Shown here: in pieces, positions 55,894 through 64,000 of the stretch
Position numbering within the stretch: the first letter of the stretch is position 1
Layout of the letters: each line of letters begins with the position of its first letter
Assembly: GCA_021324575.1 (NCBI GenBank)
Contig: JAJPIW010000102.1
Location: 1-64,000 of the forward strand
From: Intrasporangiaceae bacterium
Lineage (GTDB): Bacteria > Actinomycetota > Actinomycetes > Actinomycetales > Dermatophilaceae
DNA length: 64,000 nucleotides
Direction: 5' to 3'
Made by a program: the position numbers and the translations under genes
The notes under the pieces: model-generated
Told to the model about the DNA's origin: nothing
The model's database searches: none
What the model saw: only the letters and a program-made list of their open reading frames with translations

Positions 55894-56916
55894 CTAGCCG
55901 AGAAGGGTGAAGGGCGGGCCGTGGAAGTCGCAGCGGGCGACGGCAACCTCGTCGACCTCGACGACCGGATAGTCGGCCGAGTGGTCGGTGACCCGGCCGG
56001 CTCCGGCACCGCGGGCCTCCATCGCGACCCGGGCGAGCGGCATACGGGATCGCGCAGCGTCGATCACGGAGGTGACCCGAGCCACCTCCTCGGCCGGCCA
56101 GTACTGGGCCGTGATCGACTGCCAGACCACCGTCAGCACGCCTTCATCGACAGCCGAGTCCAGCTGTGCCGCAAGCCAGTCCGCCGCCCCCGCCGCATCC
56201 ACCGGCACCGGGTTCGCCCGCGCGATGGCCAGGGCGGCATCGAGCCGACGGTGTCGCTCGAGCTGGAACGGCCAGACGAACGACCGCAGCCGGAGCGCCC
56301 CCTCGTCGGTCGCCGCGTCGACGGGCGACAGGTCACAGCCTCGCCGCGCGACGACCTCGAACGGCTCCGGGACGAACCCGGCCGCCTCCACCCCGGTCAC
56401 GACGAGCGGCGAGTCCGGGGGCCCCGCCGACCACCCGGAGCCGGTGAACGCGAAGCGGTCGACGAGCAGGTTGAGACCCGCCGAGGCACCGGGCTCGAGC
56501 AGCCGGACCCGGTGCAGCCCCGACGCGCGCACGGCATGCGAGAGACCGACGAGCAGGGCGGCAGACCGGCCCACCTCGTTGGTCTGCGGCGCGACCTCGA
56601 GCGCCTCCCGCAGGCGTGCGGCCGAGCGCTCGACGACGGGCCGGGCGACCGCCCAGGCCCCGGACGGGTCCGCCGCTCCGCCGAGGCAGGGATAGAACGG
56701 GCGCAGCTCGTCGGCCCGACCGGTCAGCACCTCGCGGAAGAGCCCGGCGAGCAGCCGGAGTTGGATGACCGCCCCCTCCGGCGCGGACTCCCACCCGGCG
56801 ACGAGGTCAGCGGTCACCCCTCCGGCGTCGATGTCGTCGCCGAGTGCACGGGCCAGGTGCCAGTAGAGGTGGTGCTCCCCGGTGAAGTGGACCCGGAAGC
56901 GGTCGGCGAGGCTCAA
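55894..56916 (-). CDS. DUF2332 protein
   Basis: 340 residues. It matches the DUF2332 family: PFYPCLGG near the start, VGRSAALLVGL and the RLLEPGASAGLNLLVDRF segment (a SAM-type loop look-alike), then WPFQLERHRRLDAAL. A methyltransferase-like fold is possible; activity unknown. The TTG at 56916 (LSLADRF) overlaps the stop of the upstream gene by 4 bp (TTGA), which sets the start better than the track's longer frame. Confidence 0.8.
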   Translation of the reverse strand: MSLADRFRVHFTGEHHLYWHLARALGDDIDAGGVTADLVAGWESAPEGAVIQLRLLAGLFREVLTGRADELRPFYPCLGGAADPSGAWAVARPVVERSAARLREALEVAPQTNEVGRSAALLVGLSHAVRASGLHRVRLLEPGASAGLNLLVDRFAFTGSGWSAGPPDSPLVVTGVEAAGFVPEPFEVVARRGCDLSPVDAATDEGALRLRSFVWPFQLERHRRLDAALAIARANPVPVDAAGAADWLAAQLDSAVDEGVLTVVWQSITAQYWPAEEVARVTSVIDAARSRMPLARVAMEARGAGAGRVTDHSADYPVVEVDEVAVARCDFHGPPFTLLG

Positions 56917-57683
56917 GAGCAGGCCGGCGCCTTGGCCAGGGCCGCCGCGGCCGTCCCGTATGCCGTGAGGACCGGCTTGGAGTCGGCGACGAAGTCCATC
57001 CACTTCTGGTGGTATGCCGGGCCGGCGGCGGTGGCCTTGGTCTTCATCTGGGCCTGGTGGGCCGCCCACTGGGCGTTGACCTTGGCGCCCGTCGTGGCCA
57101 CGGTCGCCAGCGCCTTCGAACGCGCCACGCACGCGGCAGCGCCTTCAGGTGTGGACGATCCAGCCGCGGACGCGGCCTTGTCCAGCGCGGTACACCCACC
57201 GACCGACCTGGCATAGCGGGGTTGGGCCGCCGCGAAGGCCGCGACGTCAGCGGCCCCGGGCTTCTTGGACGCCGCCCAGATCTTCTCGGCCTGCGCGTAG
57301 GTGATCTTGCCCGCGTCGAGGCGAACCTCCGCACCGGCATGGGCTCCCCAGTCCCGGGCCGAGTCGGCCGCCGCCGACGCCAGTGCCTCGCCGGCCTTCA
57401 CCTCGGCCCGACAGGCCGCGAGCGGGGCCGCAAGTGGGTCGACCGCCGGGGCGGAGGACGACGACGAGGAGGACGACGACGAGGAGGACGACGAACCCGA
57501 CGTGGGAGTGGTTCCGCTCGTGGGTGACGTCCCCCCGGACGAGGAGTGCGCGGCGGGAGGAGGGTCGTCCCGGTGGGCCATGGCATATGCGCCACCAGCC
57601 GCTCCGAGCACCACCACGGCAGCGCCGATCGCCAGTCCTGCCCTTGCCCCACCCGACAACGTCGGGGATCCATGCCTGCCCAC
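56913..57683 (-). CDS. Membrane-anchored Ser-rich secreted protein
   Basis: 256 residues. An N-terminal helix (AGLAIGAAVVVLGAAGGAYAM) acts as signal anchor, then a linker with 14 serines in a row, and an Ala-rich helical domain with four or more cysteines (ACRAEVK, GCTALDK, ACVARSK, APACS) able to form disulphides. No known domain. GTG 57683 is the start before the helix. It is coupled to the DUF2332 gene. Confidence 0.75.
   Translation of the reverse strand: MGRHGSPTLSGGARAGLAIGAAVVVLGAAGGAYAMAHRDDPPPAAHSSSGGTSPTSGTTPTSGSSSSSSSSSSSSSSAPAVDPLAAPLAACRAEVKAGEALASAAADSARDWGAHAGAEVRLDAGKITYAQAEKIWAASKKPGAADVAAFAAAQPRYARSVGGCTALDKAASAAGSSTPEGAAACVARSKALATVATTGAKVNAQWAAHQAQMKTKATAAGPAYHQKWMDFVADSKPVLTAYGTAAAALAKAPACS
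57454..57494. repeat. GAC/GAG microsatellite encoding a serine run
   Basis: About 14 trinucleotide units of GAG/GAC pattern on the + strand, read on the minus strand as TCC/TCG serine codons. It could change length by slippage, altering the linker in frame. Confidence 0.9.
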
Positions 57684-57828
57684 GCGGGAGAGTCTGGCAC
57701 GGGACAACCGGCTTATAGCGCACAATCGACAGAACTGCCACTTGAGCGCCCGCCGACGATCGCGGAGGCTTCCGCGGCGTCCGTCGGGCGGCACCGACCG
57801 GAGCCTGCGACCGTGGCACGATGGGCCG

Positions 57829-59325
57829 GTGAGTGCGAGCGAGCAACAGAAGAAGTCCGAGAACCGCCCCCGGCCGACGACCGAGGAGTTCCGCGCGTTC
57901 GTCAAGGAGGGCTGGGCGCCGCGGTCGACGACCTCACCGGAGCGGTCCCCCGTCGCGACGTATGCCGCGCAGCGCCGGGACCGTCTCTCCGCGGCATACG
58001 AGGGTCAGCGGCTGGTCATCCCCGCCGGCGGCCTGAAGGTCCGCAGCAACGACTGCGACTACGTGTTCCGGCCGCACTCGGCGTTCGCCCACCTCACCGG
58101 GCTCGGCGCCGACCGGGAGCCCGATGCGGTCCTCGTGCTGGAACCCACGGAAGGCGGGGGCCACGAGTCGGTCCTCTACTTCCGGCCACTGGCCGACCGT
58201 GACAGCGACGAGTTCTTCGCTGACGCCCGCTACGGCGAGTTCTGGGTCGGCGCCCGGCCGACCCTCGCCGACGTCGAGGCCGAGCTCGGGCTGACCGCCC
58301 GCCACATCGACGAGTTCGACGAGGCCGCGACCAAGGATGCGGGCACCGTCGTCATCCGTCTGGTCCGGGACGCCGACAAGGAGCTCACCGCGGCTCTGGA
58401 CGCCAAGCGGGTCGAGAACGGCGCCACCGCGGAAGGCCTGACCGAGGCCGACGACGAGCTCGCGGCATACCTCTCGGTCCTACGCATGGTCAAGGACGAG
58501 TGGGAGGTCGAGCAGCTGCAAGCGGCCGTCGACGCGACCAACGTCGGCTTCGAGGCGATCATCGCGACGCTCGCCGAAGCAGTCGCCAAGGGTCGCGGGG
58601 AGCGCTGGGTCGAGGGCGTCTTCGGGCTGCATGCCCGGCACGAAGGCAACGGCGTCGGCTACGACTCGATCTGCGCGGCCGGAGACCACGCCAACACCCT
58701 GCACTGGATCAAGAACACCGGCGACGTCAAGGACGGCGACCTCATCCTCGTCGACGCCGGGGTCGAGGTCGACTCGCTCTTCACCGCCGACATCACCCGG
58801 ACCCTCCCGGTCAGCGGCGAGTTCAGCGACGCCCAGCGCGAGATCTACGACGCCGTGTATGCCGCCCAGGAGGCGGCGATGGCGGCGGTCAAGCCGGGCA
58901 ACAAGTTCTCCGACGTCCACGCGGCCGCGATCCGGGTGATCGCCGAGCACATCGCCGACTGGGGCCTCCTGCCCGAGGGCGTCGACGTGGAGGGGACCCT
59001 CGACATCGACCATGGCCAGTACCACCGTCGCTGGATGGTCCACGGCACGTCGCACCACCTGGGCCTCGACGTCCACGACTGCGCCCTCGCGACCCGCGAG
59101 GAGTACATGGACGCCGAGCTGGTCCCGGGCATGGTGCTCACCGTGGAGCCGGGCCTCTACTTCAAGGCCGACGACCTGTTGGCACCCGAGCGGTTCCGCG
59201 GGATCGGTGTGCGGATCGAGGACGACGTCGTCGTCACCGAGGACGGCTTCCGCAACCTGTCCGCCGGTATGCCGCGCAGCAGCACCGACGTCGAGGCCTG
59301 GATCCGCGAGGTCCGGTCGCGCTGA
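57829..59325 (+). CDS. Aminopeptidase P family metallopeptidase
   Basis: 498 residues: an N-terminal AMP_N domain (YVFRPHSAFAHLTGLGADREPDAVLVL) and a pita-bread M24 domain with metal ligands in LILVDAGVEVDSLFTADITRT, HGTSHHLGLDVHD, TVEPGLYF and GVRIEDDVVVTEDG. It removes N-terminal residues before proline. GTG start; the track's upstream extension lies within the divergent gene. Confidence 0.95.
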   Translation: MSASEQQKKSENRPRPTTEEFRAFVKEGWAPRSTTSPERSPVATYAAQRRDRLSAAYEGQRLVIPAGGLKVRSNDCDYVFRPHSAFAHLTGLGADREPDAVLVLEPTEGGGHESVLYFRPLADRDSDEFFADARYGEFWVGARPTLADVEAELGLTARHIDEFDEAATKDAGTVVIRLVRDADKELTAALDAKRVENGATAEGLTEADDELAAYLSVLRMVKDEWEVEQLQAAVDATNVGFEAIIATLAEAVAKGRGERWVEGVFGLHARHEGNGVGYDSICAAGDHANTLHWIKNTGDVKDGDLILVDAGVEVDSLFTADITRTLPVSGEFSDAQREIYDAVYAAQEAAMAAVKPGNKFSDVHAAAIRVIAEHIADWGLLPEGVDVEGTLDIDHGQYHRRWMVHGTSHHLGLDVHDCALATREEYMDAELVPGMVLTVEPGLYFKADDLLAPERFRGIGVRIEDDVVVTEDGFRNLSAGMPRSSTDVEAWIREVRSR

Positions 59326-59350
59326 CCGGCCTCGCGGCTCGGGCCGTTCG

Positions 59351-59845
59351 TCAGCCGAGGGCTGCGATGGCGGCGTCGTAGTCGGGCTCGGTCGAGATCT
59401 CCGGGACGAGCTCGGTGTAGACGACCGACCCGTCGGCGTCGACGACGACGACCGACCGGGCGAGCAGGCCCTGCATCGGGCTGTCCGCGAGGGTCACGCC
59501 GTATGCCGTGCCGAAGTCGGAGCGGAACGCCGAACCCACCTTGACCTGGTCGATGCCCTCGGCGCCACAGAACCGGGCCTGGGCGAACGGCAGGTCCTTG
59601 GAGACGCACACCACCGTGGTGTTCTCGAGCCCGGCCGCGCGCTCGTTGAAGGTCCGGACGCTCTGGGCGCAGACGCCGGTGTCAACACTGGGGAAGATGT
59701 TTATGACGAGCCGGCCGCTGAGGTCACCGGAGGAGAACTCCACGAGGTCGGGGCCGACGAGGGTGAAGGACGGGGCAGGGGTGCCGATGGCCGGCAGTTC
59801 GCCGGAGGTCGTGACGGGGGTTCCGCGGAGCGCAGTGGTAGCCAT
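59351..59845 (-). CDS. tpx: Thiol peroxidase
   Basis: 164 residues, atypical 2-Cys peroxiredoxin. Peroxidatic Cys in [18 protein letters not shown] and the resolving Cys in [14 protein letters not shown] are both present. It reduces peroxides using thioredoxin. It is convergent with pepP (25-bp gap) and 9 bp after the general stress gene. Confidence 0.95.
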   Translation of the reverse strand: MATTALRGTPVTTSGELPAIGTPAPSFTLVGPDLVEFSSGDLSGRLVINIFPSVDTGVCAQSVRTFNERAAGLENTTVVCVSKDLPFAQARFCGAEGIDQVKVGSAFRSDFGTAYGVTLADSPMQGLLARSVVVVDADGSVVYTELVPEISTEPDYDAAIAALG

Positions 59846-59854
59846 GGGCCAAAC

Positions 59855-60445
59855 CTACGCGCCGGGGGTCGGCTCCTGCCCGGCGGCCTGCGCCTGCTGG
59901 GCGGCCTCGGCCTCCTGGGCTTCGCGCACCTGCTGGCGGGCCGCGGCATACGGGTCGAGCTTGGCAAGCATCTCGCGGGCCGGGGTGACGACCCTGTGCT
60001 CGGCGAGCACCTCGTAGCGGGTGGCGACCACCTGGGTGACCGAGGTGAAGTCGCGGGCGCCACCGGTCAGCCGGTAGCCGATGAACGCCCAGACCAGCCC
60101 GAAGACGGCGCCGAACAGGATGGTGGTCACGAACGAGGCCAGGCTGGCCCCCTTGGTGTCGAAGAGCGCGAAGATCATCGCGACGAAGCCACCGAGCCAC
60201 GCCCCCGAGAGCGCACCGCCGGCGAGTACGCGGCCTCGGGTGATCCGACCGGTGACCCGCTCGAGCTGCTTGAGGTCGGTGCCGACGATCATCAGGTTCT
60301 GGACCGGGAACTCGTGGTCGGAGAGGTAGTCGACAGCCTTCTGGGCGTCCTCGTACTTGTCGTAGACCGCCACGGACATGGGGTACTCGAGGCTGAGCGC
60401 GGCGCGGACGCCCGGCCCGAGGCCGCGAGCAGGTTGGGTACTCAT
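59855..60445 (-). CDS. General stress protein with glycine-zipper membrane segment
   Basis: 196 residues. A small N-terminal α/β domain (SVAVYDKYEDAQKAVDYLSDHEFPVQNLMIVGTDL) is followed by two hydrophobic helices rich in Gly/Ala (VLAGGALSGAWLGGFVAMIFALF and FVTTILFGAVFGLVWAFIG). The C-terminus is Gln/Ala-rich. This layout is found in actinobacterial 'general stress' proteins of unknown function. Its ATG overlaps the stop of the ClC gene. Confidence 0.85.
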   Translation of the reverse strand: MSTQPARGLGPGVRAALSLEYPMSVAVYDKYEDAQKAVDYLSDHEFPVQNLMIVGTDLKQLERVTGRITRGRVLAGGALSGAWLGGFVAMIFALFDTKGASLASFVTTILFGAVFGLVWAFIGYRLTGGARDFTSVTQVVATRYEVLAEHRVVTPAREMLAKLDPYAAARQQVREAQEAEAAQQAQAAGQEPTPGA

Positions 60446-62373
60446 GGGCCCATTGTCGCAAAGTCATCCGGACCGGCGCTGGGTGTGCCCTGTCCCAGCC
60501 CCGTGCCGGTGTCCCGCGGGCGCAGCAGCCGGATGCGGAGCACGCGCTCCCGCTCTCGCGCCTCGGCCTGGTCGCGCTGTCTGGCCGTGAGCAGCTGGGT
60601 GAGCGACACGATGCCCACGACGATCGAGGGACGGTCCCGGTCGACGACGGGGATCCGGTTGACCTCGTGGACGGCCATCAGGTTGGCGACATGCTTGAGG
60701 GTCTGATCGGCGTGCGTGACGACGGGGTCGAGCCGTGCAAGCTCGGCCACCGCGATGTCCGGACCGGAGCTGAGGGCGTCGAGGAGCTGCCGCCGGGTCA
60801 CAACGCCGATCAGCTCGCCGCTTCCGTGGACGACCGGGTAGAGACGTTGCCTCCAGGCGGGGGCGACGCCGTGACCGCCGCCGTGGCCGCCCCCGTCGTC
60901 ACGGGCCGCGACGGACCGGAGGTCCCCGACTGCTTGGCTCACGGTCAGGTCGCCGCCGAGCTCGACGACGTCGCTCGTCATGACCTCCCCGACGAAGTGG
61001 ATCTCGAGCGGGTCGACGTCGTACTCGCGGGTGAGGTGGTATCCGCGGCGGGCGATCTTCTCGGTGAGGACCGATCGCTTCAGAAGGAGGACGGATACGG
61101 CGAACGCGCTCGTCGCACCGATGACCAGCGGCAGCATCGCGTCGAACTGGTGGGTGAGCTCAAGTGCGAACACGACACCGGTGAACGGTGACCGCATCAC
61201 CCCGCCCAGCACTCCCGCGAGGGCCACGAGGGCCCAGAAGCCCGCGCCGACAGCAGGGAAGACGTGGGCCTCGAGTGATCCGAGAGCACCCCCGATCATG
61301 AAGATTGGGGCCAGCACACCACCGGAGGTGCCCGAGCCGAGTGCGAACGCCCAGATGATCGTCTTCACGACGAGAATGCCGGCCACCACACCCAGGGCGA
61401 TGCTCCCGTCGAGCTCTGCACCGATGACGTCGTAACCGACACCGAGGGCCTGGGGGACGAACAGACCGCCGACCCCAACCCCGATCCCACCGAGAGCGGG
61501 CCACCACATCCAGTGGATCGGCAGCCTCGAGAACGCGTCCTCCGACGCATAGACCATCCCCGTGGCCACGAGGGCGAGCAGTCCGGAGATCACGCCGGAG
61601 ACGACACACAGACCGTATGCCGCGGGTCCGAGGGTGAGGTGGGCGTGGACGGGGAAGACCGGTGCCGATCCCAACAGGGAGACCCGGACAACGGCGGCGA
61701 CGCTCACGGCAGCCGTCACCGGGATCATGCTGCGTGGGCGCCATTCGAAGAGGAGCAGCTCGACGGCCAGGACGATCGCGGCCAAGGGGGTGTTGAACGT
61801 AGCGGCCATGCCAGCCGCCGAGCCCGCGACGAGCAGCGTCTTGCGTTCGTCCGCGGTGAGGTGGAGGAACTGGGCGAACAGGGAACCCAGCGCGCCGCCG
61901 GTCATGATGATCGGTCCTTCGGCGCCGAACGGGCCGCCACTGCCGATGGCAATGGCCGAGGCCACGGGCTTGAGCACGGCGACGCGCGGCTGGACCTTGC
62001 TGCGACGCAAGAGCACTGCCTCGATGGTCTCGGGCATACCGTGACCGCGGATCCGCTCCGATCCGAAGCGGGCCAGGAGGCCGACGACAAGGCCGCCGGC
62101 GGCTGGTGCCAACAGGACGAGGAGCGGGTTGTGGTGGGTCGCACCGGGCGCGACGAGCCGGGCGTCGACGCGGGAGTAGAAGACGAGGTTCGTGATCAAC
62201 CCGATCAACCGCAGCAGGAGCCACGAGACGCCAGCGCTCATGGCCCCGATCGGCATGGCCAGTCCGATGACGAGCAACATGCGCGGTGTGGCCGTGAAGT
62301 CGCCGAGGTGGCGCACATCCCGCACCGGCCGGGCTGGTACCGCTGCGACGGAGATCCTCGGGGTCCTGGGCAC
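60442..62373 (-). CDS. ClC-family chloride channel/antiporter with CBS domains
   Basis: 643 residues. The gating glutamate lies in GSGGPFGAEGPIIMTGG, and FNTPLAAIVLAVELLLFEW and SGGVLAPIFMIGGALGS are other ClC motifs. The first selectivity motif is changed to GHGMPE (usually GSGIPE). Residues ~455-600 hold two CBS domains that bind nucleotides. The conserved gating Glu fits a Cl-/H+ exchanger. GTG start. It is divergent from a MarR regulator. Confidence 0.93.
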   Translation of the reverse strand: MPRTPRISVAAVPARPVRDVRHLGDFTATPRMLLVIGLAMPIGAMSAGVSWLLLRLIGLITNLVFYSRVDARLVAPGATHHNPLLVLLAPAAGGLVVGLLARFGSERIRGHGMPETIEAVLLRRSKVQPRVAVLKPVASAIAIGSGGPFGAEGPIIMTGGALGSLFAQFLHLTADERKTLLVAGSAAGMAATFNTPLAAIVLAVELLLFEWRPRSMIPVTAAVSVAAVVRVSLLGSAPVFPVHAHLTLGPAAYGLCVVSGVISGLLALVATGMVYASEDAFSRLPIHWMWWPALGGIGVGVGGLFVPQALGVGYDVIGAELDGSIALGVVAGILVVKTIIWAFALGSGTSGGVLAPIFMIGGALGSLEAHVFPAVGAGFWALVALAGVLGGVMRSPFTGVVFALELTHQFDAMLPLVIGATSAFAVSVLLLKRSVLTEKIARRGYHLTREYDVDPLEIHFVGEVMTSDVVELGGDLTVSQAVGDLRSVAARDDGGGHGGGHGVAPAWRQRLYPVVHGSGELIGVVTRRQLLDALSSGPDIAVAELARLDPVVTHADQTLKHVANLMAVHEVNRIPVVDRDRPSIVVGIVSLTQLLTARQRDQAEARERERVLRIRLLRPRDTGTGLGQGTPSAGPDDFATMGP

Positions 62374-62396
62374 GAGCGGAGGCCTTCCGTCGAACG

Positions 62397-62411
62397 TATC
62401 GTGACCCGATA
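62397..62411. promoter_or_regulatory. Candidate MarR operator
   Basis: TATCG-TGACC-CGATA is a 5-5-5 inverted repeat in the 55-bp gap between the divergent ClC and MarR genes, next to an AT-rich AGATATTAG. The position fits control of both genes. Confidence 0.55.
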
Positions 62412-62428
62412 GATATTAGCCTGATGGT

Positions 62429-62812
62429 GTGCCCACCGACGACCAATATGCCCGCCTGCTCACCTTTCGGACGCGTCTGCGCGAGTTCGACCGCTGGAGC
62501 CGCGATGCGGCGGCGGCGCAGGGCCTGACCCACGCCCAGCATCAGCTGCTTCTCGTGGTCCGAGGATGCGGCGAGCCGACCGGGCCGACGATCGGCCAGC
62601 TCGCGGCATACCTGCTGGTCCGGCACCACACGGCCGGCGAGCTCGCGGACCGGGTGACCGAGCTGGGACTGACCGAACGTGTCCGGGACCGGGCCGACCA
62701 CCGCATCGTCCGCCTCCGCCTCACCCGCAAGGGCCAGGAGGTCATCGAGGACCTGTCCGCCGTCCACCTGGCCGAGCTGCGTCGGCTGGCGCCCGTGCTC
62801 GGCGACCTCTGA
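62429..62812 (+). CDS. MarR-family transcriptional regulator
   Basis: 127 residues: winged helix with LTHAQHQLLLVVRG, IGQLAAYLLVRHHTAGELADRVTELGL and the wing DHRIVRLRLTRKG. GTG start. It probably controls itself and the divergent ClC gene. It is convergent with the acyl-CoA dehydrogenase. Confidence 0.92.
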   Translation: MPTDDQYARLLTFRTRLREFDRWSRDAAAAQGLTHAQHQLLLVVRGCGEPTGPTIGQLAAYLLVRHHTAGELADRVTELGLTERVRDRADHRIVRLRLTRKGQEVIEDLSAVHLAELRRLAPVLGDL

Positions 62813-62854
62813 GCAACGCGCCCTCCGCACAACCCGCTCGAGGGCTGCGGTCGC

Positions 62855-64000
62855 TCAGCCTTTGAGCTTGTAGTCCTCCAGCAGCCGGCGGCCGATGATC
62901 ATCTTCTGGATCTCGGCGGTGCCCTCGCCGATGAGCAACATCGGCGCCTCCCGGTAGAGCCGCTCGATCTCGTACTCCTTGGAGTACCCGTAGCCGCCGT
63001 GGATCCGGAACGACTGCTCCACCACGTCGGCGCAGTTCTCCGCCGCCAGGTACTTGGCCATCCCGGCCTCCAGGTCGTTGCGCTGGCCGGCGTCCTTGAG
63101 CCGGGCCGCCTTGACCATCATCTGGTGGCTCGCCTCCAGCTTGGTCGCCATGTCGGCCAACCGGAACAGGATCCCCTGGTGCTCGGCGATCTTCTTCCCG
63201 AACGTCTCCCGCTGCTGGGCGTAGGCGATCCCCAGCTCGAAGGCCCGCATCGACACCCCACACGCCCGCGCGGCCACGTTGACCCGGCCCACCTCCACCC
63301 CGTCCATCATCTGGTAGAAGCCCTTGCCCGGCGCCCCACCCAGGATCTGGGCCGTCGAGCTCTGGTGCCCCTGCAGGATCAGCTCGGTGGTGTCGACGCC
63401 CTTGTAGCCCATCTTCTCGATCTTGCCCGGCACCGTCACCCCCTGCGCCGTCTCACCGAAGCCAGAGGTCTTGTCGATGAGGAACGTCGTCATGTTCCGG
63501 TAGGCCGAGCCGGCTCCGAGGTCGGTCTTCACCAGCACCGCAACGAGATTCGCGCTTCCACCATTGGTCAGCCACATCTTCTGGCCATCGATGACCCAGT
63601 CCTCGCTCTCCCCCTGCCGCACCGCCTTGGTCCGGATCGCCGACACGTCCGAGCCCAGCCCCGGCTCGCTCATCGAGAACGCCCCGCGGATCTCCCCGGT
63701 CGCCATCTTCGGCAGGTAGTGCCGCTTCTGCTCCTCGGTCCCGTGCTGGATCAGCATGTACGCGACGATGAAGTGGGTGTTGATGATCCCGCTCACCGAC
63801 ATCCAGCCGCGCGCGATCTCCTCCACACACAACGCATACGTCAGCAGGGACTCCCCCAGCCCGCCGTACTCCTCGGGGATCATCAACCCGAAGATCCCCA
63901 TCTCCTTCATCTGGTCCACGATCGCCTGCGGGTACTCGTCCCGGCGCTCCAGCTCCATCGCCACCGGGATGATCTGCTCGTCGACGAACTCCCTGACCAG
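62855..64000 (-). CDS. Acyl-CoA dehydrogenase (5' end outside window)
   Basis: At least 380 residues. The reading frame stays open to base 64000 and continues upstream, so the N-terminus is missing. ACAD motifs: RGAFSMSEPGLGSDVSAIRTKA (flavin loop), W-x-IDGQKMWLTNGG, and the C-terminal IHGGYGYSKEYEIERLYREA with a catalytic Glu in LLIGEGTAEIQKMIIGR. It oxidises an acyl-CoA using FAD and passes electrons to ETF, possibly the EtfBA in this window, though that ETF looks dedicated. Confidence 0.94.
   Translation of the reverse strand: MVREFVDEQIIPVAMELERRDEYPQAIVDQMKEMGIFGLMIPEEYGGLGESLLTYALCVEEIARGWMSVSGIINTHFIVAYMLIQHGTEEQKRHYLPKMATGEIRGAFSMSEPGLGSDVSAIRTKAVRQGESEDWVIDGQKMWLTNGGSANLVAVLVKTDLGAGSAYRNMTTFLIDKTSGFGETAQGVTVPGKIEKMGYKGVDTTELILQGHQSSTAQILGGAPGKGFYQMMDGVEVGRVNVAARACGVSMRAFELGIAYAQQRETFGKKIAEHQGILFRLADMATKLEASHQMMVKAARLKDAGQRNDLEAGMAKYLAAENCADVVEQSFRIHGGYGYSKEYEIERLYREAPMLLIGEGTAEIQKMIIGRRLLEDYKLKG

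Noticed and set aside
54268-57216. 982-aa plus-strand ORF
   Set aside because: It is an out-of-frame shadow of glpD that then runs antisense through the DUF2332 gene; composition is Arg/Gly/Pro-rich.

Overview
The window is about 64 kb of high-GC DNA with strong G/C bias at third codon positions, many GTG and some TTG starts, 4-bp ATGA/GTGA gene overlaps, SigE-family sigma factors, an Actinobacteria-type ferritin-like gene next to a DEAD-box helicase, and EtfBA. This points to an actinobacterium, possibly Micrococcales/Intrasporangiaceae (the family is a low-confidence inference). No rRNA, tRNA or CRISPR array was found.

Left part (1-16.8 kb): a ferritin-like protein and an RGG-tailed DEAD-box helicase; a frameshifted gene of a widespread actinobacterial family of unknown function, flanked by palindromic repeats (2.8-4.6 kb); a UBP zinc-finger protein, a zinc alcohol dehydrogenase, a ParA-like ATPase, a VOC protein and a RecB-like nuclease; a methylene-THF reductase and homocysteine methyltransferase pair; an FAD monooxygenase; a DUF2207-type membrane protein; and a LacI regulator with a secreted GH32 fructanase that carries nested accessory modules.

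Central part (16.8-40.9 kb): a one-carbon and quaternary-amine island. A minus-strand, translationally coupled operon encodes an IclR regulator, a corrinoid protein, an MtgA-type methyltransferase and a ferredoxin-ASKHA corrinoid activator, followed by a DUF1638 protein. A divergent MttB/MtgB-family methyltransferase faces it. Next come PurU, a second IclR regulator, an amino-acid/amine permease with a USP partner, betaine aldehyde dehydrogenase and choline dehydrogenase with an OpuA/ProU-type ABC transporter, then dimethylglycine dehydrogenase with EtfBA. Read together they suggest choline or glycine betaine uptake, oxidation of choline to betaine, cobalamin-dependent demethylation of betaine to dimethylglycine, oxidation of dimethylglycine with electrons passed to ETF, and handling of the released methyl and C1 units on tetrahydrofolate. 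Three promoter regions in this island share a long operator-like motif, so they probably form a local regulon.

Right part (41-64 kb): a VapBC pair, MarC, a PHP phosphoesterase, three paralogous sigma-factor/membrane-protein pairs with a TMEM175-type channel gene between the first two, a MaoC-like hydratase, a ThrE-type exporter, an AbiEi/DUF559 protein, glycerol kinase and glycerol-3-phosphate dehydrogenase, a DUF2332 protein, a Ser-rich anchored protein, aminopeptidase P, thiol peroxidase, a general stress protein, a ClC channel with CBS domains, a MarR regulator, and an acyl-CoA dehydrogenase cut by the window edge.

The most unusual non-genic signal is a word, CGGCATACG/CGTATGCCG, repeated throughout the window in both orientations. 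It appears to dictate codon choice and forms hairpins at gene ends, much like DNA uptake sequences in other bacteria. Two further dispersed hairpin repeat families lie at 3' ends of genes.
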